A stretch of 64,000 nucleotides of DNA, taken from assembly GCA_035387885.1 (NCBI GenBank), contig DAOOOW010000002.1:1-64000 (forward strand), given 5' to 3'. Position numbers and translations under genes: made by a program. Of this stretch, positions 32,680 to 40,095 are shown in pieces. Under the pieces are notes generated by a model. The model worked only from the letters and a program-made list of their open reading frames with translations. It was not told the DNA's origin and searched no databases. This DNA is from DAOOOW01 sp035387885. GTDB lineage: Bacteria; Patescibacteriota; Patescibacteriia; UBA2196. The first letter of the stretch is position 1, and each line of letters opens with the position of its first letter.

Positions 32680-33840
32680 ATGAAAATCCTCTATGCAGGT
32701 GGTGGCACCATGGGCTCGGTTAGTCCCTTAATTGCTATCCATCAGAAATTAGTGTCAAAGTATCCAGTGCCAGAGTATCAATGTTTTTGGTTAGGAACAC
32801 ATAATGGACCTGAAAAAGAAGTGGTTGAAAAGGTTGGTATAAAATTTGAAGTTATTGAAAGCGGCAAATTCCGCCGTTATTTTGATTTAAAAAATTTGTT
32901 AGATTTTTTTAGAATTATTATTGGTTTTTTTCAAGCTCTTTATTGGTGTTTTAAATTTAAACCAGATATAATTTTAACTGCTGGTTCATTTATCTCGGTA
33001 CCAGTAGCCTATGCGGCTTTTTTCTATGGCGCTTCAGTTTTTGTGCATCAACAAGATATTGAAGTTGGCTTGGCCAATAAATTAATGGCCCCCGTTGCGA
33101 AAAAAATAACTGTAGCTCTAGAAAAATCCCTGCAAGATTTTGATTCCAAAAAAGTTGTTTTGGTCGGCAATCCTGTGCGTTTAAGTTGTTCTGTTCGCTC
33201 CAGTCTCCCTGCCTCGTCGGTAGGCGGGCCGACTGGAATGGAATTGTACATTAATGAGCACAAAGTCTCCAGCCAGGAGACTGGAGCGAACAATAGTATT
33301 AACGATTTTAAGTTTCAAAATAATTTACCAACTGTTTTAATTCTTGGCGGTGGCACAGGTGCCATGACTATTAATGAATTAGTTTGGCAGTCGTTGCCAG
33401 AATTAATAAAATTTTGCAATATTATTCATATTACCGGTAAAGAAAAAAATTTGAATAATGAATCTGGAATTATAAATTATGAAAAAAAATATAAAAATTT
33501 TGAATTTTTAGATGAACAAAAAATTTATTCAGCTATGCAGGTAGCCGAAGTGGTGGTTACGCGCGCTGGTATGTCAGCCTTAACTGAGTTGGCCTATTTT
33601 AAAAAACCAACCGTCATTATTCCCATTGCTGATTCGCATCAAGAAAAAAATGCTAAATATTTTGCTAACCATGAAGCTGCTATTAATTTATCTCAAAAAA
33701 ATTTAACTAAGGAAAATTTTGTCGCTCAGATAAAAAATTTATTAAATGATAAAAATAGACAACAAGAAATGGGGGAGAATATGCAGCAGATTTTTATTGA
33801 TTATTCCGGCGAAAAATATTTAGAGGAAATTTTAAAATAA
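32680..33840 (+). CDS. murG: MurG, UDP-GlcNAc:undecaprenyl-PP-MurNAc-pentapeptide transferase, with insertion
   Basis: GT28 enzyme making lipid II at the inner membrane face. Seen: glycine loop LYAGGGTMGSVSPLIAIHQK (from about 4), the FRRYF and AGSFISVPVAYAAFFYG regions, second glycine loop ILGGGTGAMTINELVW and the donor site VVTRAGMSALTELAYFKKPTVIIP. In most MurGs the first loop reads GGTGGHxxP; here His is Ser, a change I associate with CPR homologues. About 35 residues (170-205) between VGNPVR and NDFKFQNNLP come from a 109-nt family D repeat; this is the interdomain linker. Confidence 0.93.
   Translation: MKILYAGGGTMGSVSPLIAIHQKLVSKYPVPEYQCFWLGTHNGPEKEVVEKVGIKFEVIESGKFRRYFDLKNLLDFFRIIIGFFQALYWCFKFKPDIILTAGSFISVPVAYAAFFYGASVFVHQQDIEVGLANKLMAPVAKKITVALEKSLQDFDSKKVVLVGNPVRLSCSVRSSLPASSVGGPTGMELYINEHKVSSQETGANNSINDFKFQNNLPTVLILGGGTGAMTINELVWQSLPELIKFCNIIHITGKEKNLNNESGIINYEKKYKNFEFLDEQKIYSAMQVAEVVVTRAGMSALTELAYFKKPTVIIPIADSHQEKNAKYFANHEAAINLSQKNLTKENFVAQIKNLLNDKNRQQEMGENMQQIFIDYSGEKYLEEILK
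33188..33296. repeat. Family D/F repeat inserted in frame in murG
   Basis: Opens TTCGCTCCAGTCTCC and closes with GGAGACTGGAGCGAA, its complement, so the whole block can fold back; a CCTGCCT...GTAGGCGGG element lies inside. Confidence 0.85.
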
Positions 33841-33844
33841 TTTT

Positions 33845-35275
33845 ATGTCAGAACAAGAATTACTCAAAAATTTATTTCAGAAATATTTTGGAATTGCAGC
33901 TGTGGAAATTAAAGCTCTAAAAGGCGATGGCTCAGATCGCACGGTTTATAGATTGAAAAATGGCCGACAAACTGCCATTGGAGTTTATGGTAAAAATCGT
34001 AAAGAAAATGAGGCCTTTATTTCTTTTTCTAAAACGCTCTCGGAACAAAAAATAAAAGTTCCAGAAATTTATCTTATAGATCTAGATCATAATATTTATT
34101 TAGAAGAAGATTTGGGCGATGAGCTGTTGTTTACTTGGCTAGAAAGAATGGGAATGGAAAAAAAAAGTTTTAACCCATTAATAGTGGGTAAGTATAAAAA
34201 AGTATTAAAAGTTTTACCAATTATCCAAATTGTGGCTGGTAAAAATATAAATTACGGCTTGTGTTATCAGCACATTGAATTTGCTCATGAATCCATGTTG
34301 TGGGATATGCATTATTTTAAGTGGAATTTTTTAAATTTATTTTATAAAGACGTGATTGATAATGAATTATTAGAAAAAGATTTTAACGCTTTAGCCGATT
34401 TTTTATTGCAAGAAAGAAAAGATTTTTTTGTCTATCGAGATTTTCAGTCCAGAAATATCATGTTGAAAAATGACGAACCATATTTTATAGATTATCAATC
34501 TGGTAGGCGCGGGGCCTTGCAATATGATTTAGTCTCTTTACTTTATGATGCTAAGGCCAAAATTCCAGAGAGTGTCAGAGAAGAATTGTTGGATTTTTAT
34601 TTAGAAGAAGTTAATAAAATTATAGCAGTAGACAAAGAGAGGTTTAAAAAATATTTTTATGGTTTTGTTTTAATTAGAATTATGCAGGCCTTGGGAGCTT
34701 ATGGTTTTTTGGGTGTGGTTAAAAATAAACCGCAATTTTTAAGTAGTATTCCTTTGGCCTTAGAAAATTTAGCCGGCTTAAAAGAAAAATTTTCTTTTTT
34801 GGAACAAATGCCGATTTTAAAAAAAATTATTGAAAAAATTTCTCAGGCAAACAATTGGTCAGAAATAGCCCCTGCTAAAAAAGAATTAGTGGTTAGAATT
34901 TATAGTTTTGGTTTTGCATATGATAAGCGGCCCCTTGATAACAGTGGCAATAATGGCGGTTTTATTTTTGATTGTCGCGGTTTGGCTAATCCTTTTTGGG
35001 AAGAAAAATTAAAATCCTTAAGTGGTTTGGATGAGGAAGTTAAAAAATATTTAGATGCCAAAGATAGAGTCCAAAATTTTTTGTGGCATAGTTATGAATT
35101 GATAGATTTAACAATAGATAGTTATCAAACTAAAGGTTACATGGATTTAATGGTTTCTTATGGTTGTACTGGCGGGCAGCATCGTTCTGTTTATTGCGCT
35201 GAAAAATTAGCAGAGCATTTGAAAAATAGAGGTATTAAAACAGTGGTAGAACATTTAGTTTTAGCAAAAATATGA
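33845..35275 (+). CDS. APH-like sugar kinase fused to a RapZ C-terminal domain
   Basis: 476 aa in two parts. Residues 1-330 are an aminoglycoside-phosphotransferase-like kinase: GDGSDRTVYRL nucleotide loop (about 25-36), catalytic VYRDFQSRNIML (about 197-208) and metal-binding FIDYQSGRRG (about 214-223), as in AmgK, the anomeric MurNAc/GlcNAc kinase. Residues about 345-476 match the RapZ C-terminal domain: YSFGFAYDKRP, FDCRGLANPFW, and SYGCTGGQHRSVYCAEKLA (about 438-456). RapZ-C binds GlcN6P in Enterobacteria. The stop overlaps the next start (ATGA), and that gene is a MurU-like nucleotidyltransferase, so MurNAc salvage to UDP-MurNAc with sensing by the RapZ-like part is a fair inference. Confidence 0.85.
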   Translation: MSEQELLKNLFQKYFGIAAVEIKALKGDGSDRTVYRLKNGRQTAIGVYGKNRKENEAFISFSKTLSEQKIKVPEIYLIDLDHNIYLEEDLGDELLFTWLERMGMEKKSFNPLIVGKYKKVLKVLPIIQIVAGKNINYGLCYQHIEFAHESMLWDMHYFKWNFLNLFYKDVIDNELLEKDFNALADFLLQERKDFFVYRDFQSRNIMLKNDEPYFIDYQSGRRGALQYDLVSLLYDAKAKIPESVREELLDFYLEEVNKIIAVDKERFKKYFYGFVLIRIMQALGAYGFLGVVKNKPQFLSSIPLALENLAGLKEKFSFLEQMPILKKIIEKISQANNWSEIAPAKKELVVRIYSFGFAYDKRPLDNSGNNGGFIFDCRGLANPFWEEKLKSLSGLDEEVKKYLDAKDRVQNFLWHSYELIDLTIDSYQTKGYMDLMVSYGCTGGQHRSVYCAEKLAEHLKNRGIKTVVEHLVLAKI

Positions 35276-36009
35276 AGGCTTTAATTTTGGCTGCAGGATT
35301 GGGAACTCGTTTGCGGCCTTTGACTGAAAAAAATCCCAAAGCCTTGATCAAAGTTGGTAGTTTAACACTTCTGGAAAGAGCTGTTTTTTATTTACAAAAA
35401 AATGGTATTGAAGATATGGCGATTAATGTGCATTATTTAGCGCCACAAATTGTTGGTTTTATAGCTAAAAATCCGCAGTTAAACATCAAGTTTATTTTTG
35501 AAGAAAAAGAAATTTTGGAGACTGGGGGAGCTATAAAAAACGCGGAAAGTTTTTTAAAAGATTCTGAACCGTTTGTAGTTTTTAATGTGGATGTTTTAAC
35601 TAATGCCAATTTAAATTTAGCTCTGGCATTTCATAAAAAAAATCAGGCTTTGGCGACTCTTTTGGTTAATAACAGAAACACAGCAAGACCATTTTTGGTT
35701 GATGCCAGTGGAAATTTAGCTGGCCATTTTGATAAAAAAAATAATTTAAAGAGAATAGTTTTAAAAAAATATCAGACACCCTTAAGAGAAGTTGGTTTTA
35801 TGGGCATACATATCATTTCTCCAAAAATTTTTGAGTTAATGCCAGAAGATAATTGTTTTAGTGTTGTGGACTTGTATTTGGGTCTGCTAGCCAAGGGATA
35901 TTTAATAAATGTTTTTGAATTTAATAAAGCTTATTGGCAAGATGTGGGCACAGTTGAACGTTGGCAACAAGCAGAGAATGATTTAAAAAATGGACTAATT
36001 TTAAATTAA
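35272..36009 (+). CDS. Sugar-1-phosphate nucleotidyltransferase (MurU-like)
   Basis: 245 aa. LILAAGLGTRLRPLTEKNPKAL (first 17 residues shown in LAAGLGTRLRPLTEKNP) is the NTP-transferase signature; ETGGAIKNA, VFNVDVLTN and WQDVGTVERW complete it. Length equals MurU/HddC-type enzymes and is shorter than RmlA or GlmU. Overlaps the kinase gene by 4 nt. With AmgK-like kinase it would make UDP-MurNAc from MurNAc-1-phosphate; mannose-1-P guanylyltransferase is the alternative. Confidence 0.87.
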   Translation: MKALILAAGLGTRLRPLTEKNPKALIKVGSLTLLERAVFYLQKNGIEDMAINVHYLAPQIVGFIAKNPQLNIKFIFEEKEILETGGAIKNAESFLKDSEPFVVFNVDVLTNANLNLALAFHKKNQALATLLVNNRNTARPFLVDASGNLAGHFDKKNNLKRIVLKKYQTPLREVGFMGIHIISPKIFELMPEDNCFSVVDLYLGLLAKGYLINVFEFNKAYWQDVGTVERWQQAENDLKNGLILN

Positions 36010-36021
36010 AAATAATTTTTG

Positions 36022-36057
36022 ATAAAAAAATAGCCCCTATGTTTAGGGGCTTGTTTA
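36022..36057. terminator. Bidirectional terminator between murU-like gene and prs
   Basis: AGCCCCTA (36032-36039) / TAGGGGCT (36044-36051) with T-rich tails on both strands. Confidence 0.85.
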
Positions 36058-36059
36058 AA

Positions 36060-37046
36060 TCATGAAATTATTGTGAACTTTTCTGGGAACAAATCAGAAA
36101 TAGATTCATCTTCATGAGTTCTTTTAATAGCTTCTGCTAATAGCGACCCAACAGAAACAATTTCTACTTTATCTTTCATGTTTGGCGGAATATTGATAGG
36201 CAGAGTGTCGCAGAACCATATTTTTTGGACAGCTGGATGATCTATGTTATCCCAAGCTTGTCCTGACAATACCCCGTGAGTTACCGCCAGATAAACAATG
36301 TCTGCTCCTTCTTCGACTATTTTGTTAATATTGCCTCGAAGTGTGCCACCAGTATCAATCAGGTCGTCAACAATAAGCGCATTTCTTTCTCTAACATTAC
36401 CCATGATGTCTTTAGTGGTACACTGATTGTGCCCTGTTCTTTCTTTGTTGACTATAGCCAAAGGAACACATAGCCTATTGGCGTAAGATTTTCCCAATTT
36501 TGAGGCTCCGACGTCTGGTGCAACAATTGTTAAATCGGTAATATTTGCCTGTTTAATATGGTCAAGCAAAAGACCGCTGGTATATAAATGATCAACTGGT
36601 ATGTCAAAAAAACCTTGAATTTGCGGTGCATGAAATTCAATTGTCAGAACTCTATTTGCTCCAGCTTGGGTAATTAGGTTGGCTATTAATTTGGCCGTAA
36701 TCGGCACACGTGGTTGATCTTTTCTGTCTTGTCTGGCATAGCCATAATAAGGAATAACCGCTGTAATTCTTTTTGCCGAAGCCCTTTTTGCAGCATCTAT
36801 CATAATGAGAAGCTCTAACAGATTATCAGCTGATGCACCTGTCGATTGAACTAAAAAAACATCACAACCGCGGATATTTTCTTCGTATTTTACCCATATT
36901 TCTCCATCTGAAAAATTTTTTACTGTTATCGTTCCTAATGCGAATTTTTTTTCCATAAGACGAGAAAGTTCCTGACAAATTTTTTCAGTCAAGGATAGAT
37001 TAGCACGTCCGGAAAAAATTTTTAAATCTCCGTAATTAGATGACAT
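36060..37046 (-). CDS. prs: Ribose-phosphate pyrophosphokinase
   Basis: 328-aa class I PRPP synthetase (ribose-5-P + ATP to PRPP). MSSNYGDLKIFSGRAN start, IRGCDVFLVQST, YYGYARQDRKDQPR catalytic flexible loop region, HAPQIQGFFDIPVDHLY metal site and DDLIDTGGTL PRPP-binding loop. Start backed by GGAGG 4 nt upstream. Promoter on the minus strand at 37097-37125 with a leader of about 45 nt. Confidence 0.96.
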   Translation of the reverse strand: MSSNYGDLKIFSGRANLSLTEKICQELSRLMEKKFALGTITVKNFSDGEIWVKYEENIRGCDVFLVQSTGASADNLLELLIMIDAAKRASAKRITAVIPYYGYARQDRKDQPRVPITAKLIANLITQAGANRVLTIEFHAPQIQGFFDIPVDHLYTSGLLLDHIKQANITDLTIVAPDVGASKLGKSYANRLCVPLAIVNKERTGHNQCTTKDIMGNVRERNALIVDDLIDTGGTLRGNINKIVEEGADIVYLAVTHGVLSGQAWDNIDHPAVQKIWFCDTLPINIPPNMKDKVEIVSVGSLLAEAIKRTHEDESISDLFPEKFTIIS

Positions 37047-37096
37047 TTTACCTCCAATATTTTTATTGTAAAAATTTTTTTTGACACCTTTACTTT

Positions 37097-37125
37097 AATT
37101 TAGCAATTAAAAAACATTTTGGCAA
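37097..37125 (-). promoter_or_regulatory. Promoter of prs
   Basis: Minus-strand TTGCCA (37125-37120), 17-nt spacer, TAAATT (37102-37097). Its -35 overlaps the -35 of the divergent promoter. Confidence 0.6.
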
Positions 37126-37147
37126 GAGTTCAAAAAAATGTTATAAT
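37119..37147 (+). promoter_or_regulatory. Divergent promoter of the half-size MFS gene
   Basis: TTGGCA (37119-37124), 17-nt spacer, TATAAT (37142-37147); leader about 45 nt. Confidence 0.65.
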
Positions 37148-37197
37148 TATCAACAAGATAATCAACAGATAACTAAAATAAAAATAAATTTAATTTT

Positions 37198-37809
37198 ATG
37201 AATTTACCCCATCATGGTCATGAACAAAGAAAGATTAAAAATCCTAAAAAAGATTTAATGAATGGCGCTTTAAAATATCTATTGTTTATCAGTGGTATTT
37301 TTATGTTTGCTTTCGCCATGTTTTCACCTATCTATGCTATTTTTGTGGAGCAAGTCGGTGGGGGCATTGAAGTGGCAGCCAATTCTTGGGCCATTTTTGG
37401 AGCGGTAGCTGGTTTACTAACTTTTTTATTTAGTCATTATGAAAACGAGATGCATGAAACAGAATTAGCTATTGCTTGGTCACAATTTGTAGTTGGTTTG
37501 GGTTATGTTTTGTTGTGTTTTACAGATAATGTGACAGTTCTTTATATTGATATGATAATTTTAGGTGTGGGAGAAGCTTTATATTGGCCAGCTTTTCATT
37601 CTGTTTTTGCTAAACACACTGATGGTAAAAAATCTACGTCTCAGTGGGGAATTTATGACGGCTTGGCCTATTTTGTACCAGCTGTTGGTTCAGCCATTGG
37701 CGGTTGGTTGGTTGCCAGTTATGGTTTTGAAATAATTTTTGCCATTATGGCAGCCATGTCTTTTTTCTGCGGTATTTTCATTATTTTATTACCCAGAAAA
37801 GCCTTATAG
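37198..37809 (+). CDS. Half-size major facilitator superfamily-like protein
   Basis: 203 aa with six predicted helices, half the usual 12 of MFS transporters. Segments such as MFSPIYAIFVEQVGGG, GVGEALYWPAFHSVFAKHTDG and SQWGIYDGLAYFVPAVGSAIGGWL resemble MFS loops and helices. It starts with a soluble, basic stretch and a clear promoter, so it appears to be a genuine short gene and not a 3' fragment. It may dimerise to make a full transporter. No substrate clue. Confidence 0.65.
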   Translation: MNLPHHGHEQRKIKNPKKDLMNGALKYLLFISGIFMFAFAMFSPIYAIFVEQVGGGIEVAANSWAIFGAVAGLLTFLFSHYENEMHETELAIAWSQFVVGLGYVLLCFTDNVTVLYIDMIILGVGEALYWPAFHSVFAKHTDGKKSTSQWGIYDGLAYFVPAVGSAIGGWLVASYGFEIIFAIMAAMSFFCGIFIILLPRKAL

Positions 37810-37824
37810 ATCACAACTATGTCA

Positions 37825-37936
37825 TCCCCGGGCGTAGTTTCGTGCCCCCGGGACGTCAATGTTCCTTAAAGTAAAAAAATTTTAATCACATTATTGAACA
37901 AATAGCCTCCAGTCAGGAGACATGGAGGCAACGCAA
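37825..37936. repeat. Repeat block including second copy of the 80-nt unit
   Basis: A GCCCCCGGGACG-type GC element followed by 37856-37936, which closely matches 17338-17418 and ends in CCTCCAGTCAGGAGACATGG. Confidence 0.8.
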
Positions 37937-37948
37937 AATATAATAGCA

Positions 37949-37976
37949 AAAAAACACTTATAAAAAGTGTTTTTTA
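37949..37976. terminator. Terminator of the dut operon (also usable from plus)
   Basis: AAACACTT/AAGTGTTT-type stem between A-run and T-run; works in both directions. Confidence 0.7.
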
Positions 37977-37987
37977 TTATTTATTTT

Positions 37988-38410
37988 TTAATACCCACTT
38001 GAACTTTGCCAATTTTCCCCACGCTCTGTTTCTGATAATTCTTTAACTTCTTGAATTTCCAGGGGCTCTATTTTTTGCACTAAAAATTGGGCAATTCTGT
38101 TGCCTTTTTCTACTTTGTATTTTTCATGACTAGTGTTTAAAAGACAAACACCAATTTCACCCCTAAAATTTGAATCAATTACGCCAGCCAAAGTGGTTAA
38201 ACCGTGTTTGATGGGCAGTCCAGATCTATCCCAAATTAGCATGACATAACCAGCGGGAATTTCTACAGCCACGCCGATTTTGAAAGTATAACGCTCGCCA
38301 GGCATTAATTCTTTTTCTTCATAAGAATATAAATCCATGCCAGCATCGCCAACTCGGCCATACGTTGGCATTTGTGCATCAGGATAAATTTTTTTAATTT
38401 TGAGATTCAT
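37988..38410 (-). CDS. dut: dUTP diphosphatase
   Basis: 140-aa trimeric dUTPase converting dUTP to dUMP and PPi. The five motifs are visible: GDAGMDLYS, WDRSGLPIKHGL, GVIDSNFRGEIGV (with catalytic Asp), GNRIAQFLVQKI and the C-terminal RGENWQSSSGY, a variant of RGxGGFGSTG. It overlaps the upstream kinase gene by 17 nt and is last in the operon. Confidence 0.93.
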   Translation of the reverse strand: MNLKIKKIYPDAQMPTYGRVGDAGMDLYSYEEKELMPGERYTFKIGVAVEIPAGYVMLIWDRSGLPIKHGLTTLAGVIDSNFRGEIGVCLLNTSHEKYKVEKGNRIAQFLVQKIEPLEIQEVKELSETERGENWQSSSGY

Positions 38411-38996
38411 TGATTATTTTTTCCAAAATTTTATTAATTTGTGTATGCAGTTCATCTAAAGAACCTTCATTAACAATGGTGAAATCGGCCATAGCAATCG
38501 GTCCAGCTTTTTCAATATTTTCTATTTCAGCATAATCTCTGGCCTTCGCTTCTTCTTTAGAAAAGGAACGAAATTTTAAATTAGGATCAACCTCATATCG
38601 ACTTTTTCTGTTTTCCAGTCTTTCATAACGAGTTTTAGGGGAAGCATAAACAGCTATAACAATTAAATCATCACCATATTTATTTTTTAATTCTTTATAT
38701 TCAGACCAGCTATAAAGTCCATCAGCTAAAACATTTTTGTCTTCTGAAAGTAGGGCGTCTATTTTTGGCATATTCAAAATAGCAAAAGCGGCTGGCCCGT
38801 ATTGTTTTCTTAGTGCTTCTCTAATTGGTCTTTCATTAGCTTCAGTTGGTTCTAAATTTCTTTTTTTTATTTCATCTAAAGTAACTTGGCCAAATCTAAT
38901 ATAAGCATAACCTGCTTTAACAAAATATTCTCCCACTTCGCTTTTGCCGGAGCCACAAAGGCCAGAAATACAAATTATTTTTTGTTTTTTATTCAT
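38394..38996 (-). CDS. P-loop nucleotide/nucleoside kinase-like ATPase
   Basis: 200 aa. P-loop GLCGSGKSEVG (about 11-21); VLADGLYSWSEYKELK and a lid-like ENRKSRYEVDPNLKF with Arg pairs suggest an adenylate-kinase/dephospho-CoA-kinase-type fold. It lies between dCMP deaminase (2-nt gap) and dut (17-nt overlap), so a deoxynucleotide monophosphate kinase role is attractive, but the residues that would show dTMP or dCMP specificity cannot be identified here. Confidence 0.72.
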   Translation of the reverse strand: MNKKQKIICISGLCGSGKSEVGEYFVKAGYAYIRFGQVTLDEIKKRNLEPTEANERPIREALRKQYGPAAFAILNMPKIDALLSEDKNVLADGLYSWSEYKELKNKYGDDLIVIAVYASPKTRYERLENRKSRYEVDPNLKFRSFSKEEAKARDYAEIENIEKAGPIAMADFTIVNEGSLDELHTQINKILEKIINESQN

Positions 38997-38998
38997 AT

Positions 38999-39496
38999 TT
39001 ACATGTCTTTATAAGTTTCCATAACATTTTCTATCACATCTAATTGTACATTGGCTTGCTCAAATAACTCTCTAGTTAGTTTAGCACCATGATAATGTTT
39101 CAAACAGACAACTCTTTTGATACCGACTGCCACTAACATACGAGCACAAACATAACATGGTTCCATTTTTACATAGATAGTGCAACCATCTAAGGAAATT
39201 CCATTTTTGGCAGCTTGGCAAATGGCATTTTGTTCTGCATGAATTGTACGTACGCAATGTTTAGAAACTGTGCCGTCATCATTAATCACTTCATGAATGA
39301 TATGACCTTCATCATCGCAGTGAGCTGTGCCTGGTGGTGAACCAACATAGCCCGTGGCGACGATTCTCTTATCACGTACAACTACACAGCCGGATCTTCC
39401 CCGATCGCAAGTACCTCGTTCACCGATTAATGCGATTAAATTCATAAAATATTCATCCCAACTGGGGCGAACATGATTTGTTTGTTCTTCTGACAT
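38999..39496 (-). CDS. Deoxycytidylate deaminase (ComEB-like)
   Basis: 165 aa. Zinc site HAEQNAICQAAKNG (His and Glu) and PCYVCARMLVAVGI (two Cys). Regulatory-loop WDEYFMNLIALIGERGTCDRG as in ComEB/dCMP deaminases. Converts dCMP to dUMP, feeding thymidylate synthesis with dut. First gene of the operon; an AT-rich leader precedes it with TTGACA on the minus strand (39552-39547) and an AT-rich -10 region. Confidence 0.9.
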   Translation of the reverse strand: MSEEQTNHVRPSWDEYFMNLIALIGERGTCDRGRSGCVVVRDKRIVATGYVGSPPGTAHCDDEGHIIHEVINDDGTVSKHCVRTIHAEQNAICQAAKNGISLDGCTIYVKMEPCYVCARMLVAVGIKRVVCLKHYHGAKLTRELFEQANVQLDVIENVMETYKDM

Positions 39497-39567
39497 AAGT
39501 TTGAAATTTATTTTTTATAATTATATTTTATCTTATATATGCTCAGTGTCAATTTTTTGTCAAACCA

Positions 39568-39596
39568 AAAACCCGCTTTTTTAAAAAGCGAGTTTT
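39568..39596 (-). terminator. Terminator downstream of tRNA-Phe
   Basis: CTCGCTTTTT/AAAAAGCGGG hairpin with G-T-rich tail on the minus strand, 27 nt past tRNA-Phe. Confidence 0.6.
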
Positions 39597-39622
39597 AAAA
39601 TTATATTAAATAATTTTTCATT

Positions 39623-39694
39623 TGCCGGGGGGCAGAATCGGACTGCCAACGCCAAGATTTTCAGTCTTGCGCTCTACCATTGAGCTACCCCGGC
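39623..39694 (-). tRNA. tRNA-Phe (anticodon GAA)
   Basis: GCCGGGG/CCCCGGC acceptor, loop CTGAAAA in stem CAAGA/TCTTG, T-arm loop region GTCCGATTCTGC. CCA not encoded. Shares a transcript direction with the tRNA-Ile locus next to it. Confidence 0.93.
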
Positions 39695-39704
39695 AAAAAA
39701 TAAA

Positions 39705-39941
39705 TGGGCATAGATGGATTTGAACCATCGACATCTACCTTATACTATGTATAATTACTGCGTTCGCAAAAAATGCAAATGCCAAGGCAATGGTGGGCAC
39801 GGATGGATTTGAACCATCGACATCCACCTTATAAGGGTGGCGCTCTAACCGCTGAGCTACGTGCCCAGTGGATTTAAGCATTTGCCTTTTTGCTCTCTTG
39901 TAATTATAAGGGTGGCGCTCTAACCGCTGAGCTATATGCCC
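39705..39941 (-). other. Outer, split second tRNA-Ile surrounding the working tRNA-Ile
   Basis: Reading the minus strand: a 5' half (39941-39906) with GGGCATA, D arm and CCACCCTTATA, then a spacer, the complete tRNA-Ile, another spacer, and a 3' half (39745-39705) with ATAAGGTAGATG, T arm and TATGCCCA. The outer acceptor strands GGGCATA and TATGCCC are perfectly complementary and differ from the inner GGGCACG/CGTGCCC at matching positions. The spacers pair: 39750-39758 with 39900-39908 (9 bp perfect) and 39766-39782 with 39878-39893 (about 15 bp with one bulge). Confidence 0.7.
39791..39866 (-). tRNA. tRNA-Ile (anticodon UAU), CCA encoded
   Basis: GGGCACG/CGTGCCC acceptor, D arm GCTCAGCGGTTAGAGC, anticodon stem CCACC/GGTGG with loop CTTATAA (UAU at 34-36), T arm GATGGTTCAAATCCATC, encoded ACCA. 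UAU is rare in bacteria, where AUA is usually read by a lysidine-modified CAU tRNA. It lies in the middle of the split copy described at 39705-39941. Confidence 0.92.
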
Positions 39942-40095
39942 GTAATTATAAAATACATAATAAATATTAGCAAGACTTTAGCCCGCTTGTCAAAGTTTTA
40001 AAATTATAGTAGAATATACTTATTGATAATTTTTAAACTTTTTACATTTTAAATCTTTTGGGATTTGTAATTTGTAATTTGTAATTTTAAAAAAT

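Noticed and set aside
37198..37809. MFS pseudogene fragment
   Set aside because: Has a good promoter, an ATG and six complete helices without frameshift, so treated as a short gene.
39705..39941. Group I or archaeal-type intron in tRNA-Ile
   Set aside because: The inserted DNA contains a whole tRNA plus short complementary spacers; no group I core and no bulge-helix-bulge could be recognised, and the outer halves have a mismatch in the anticodon stem.
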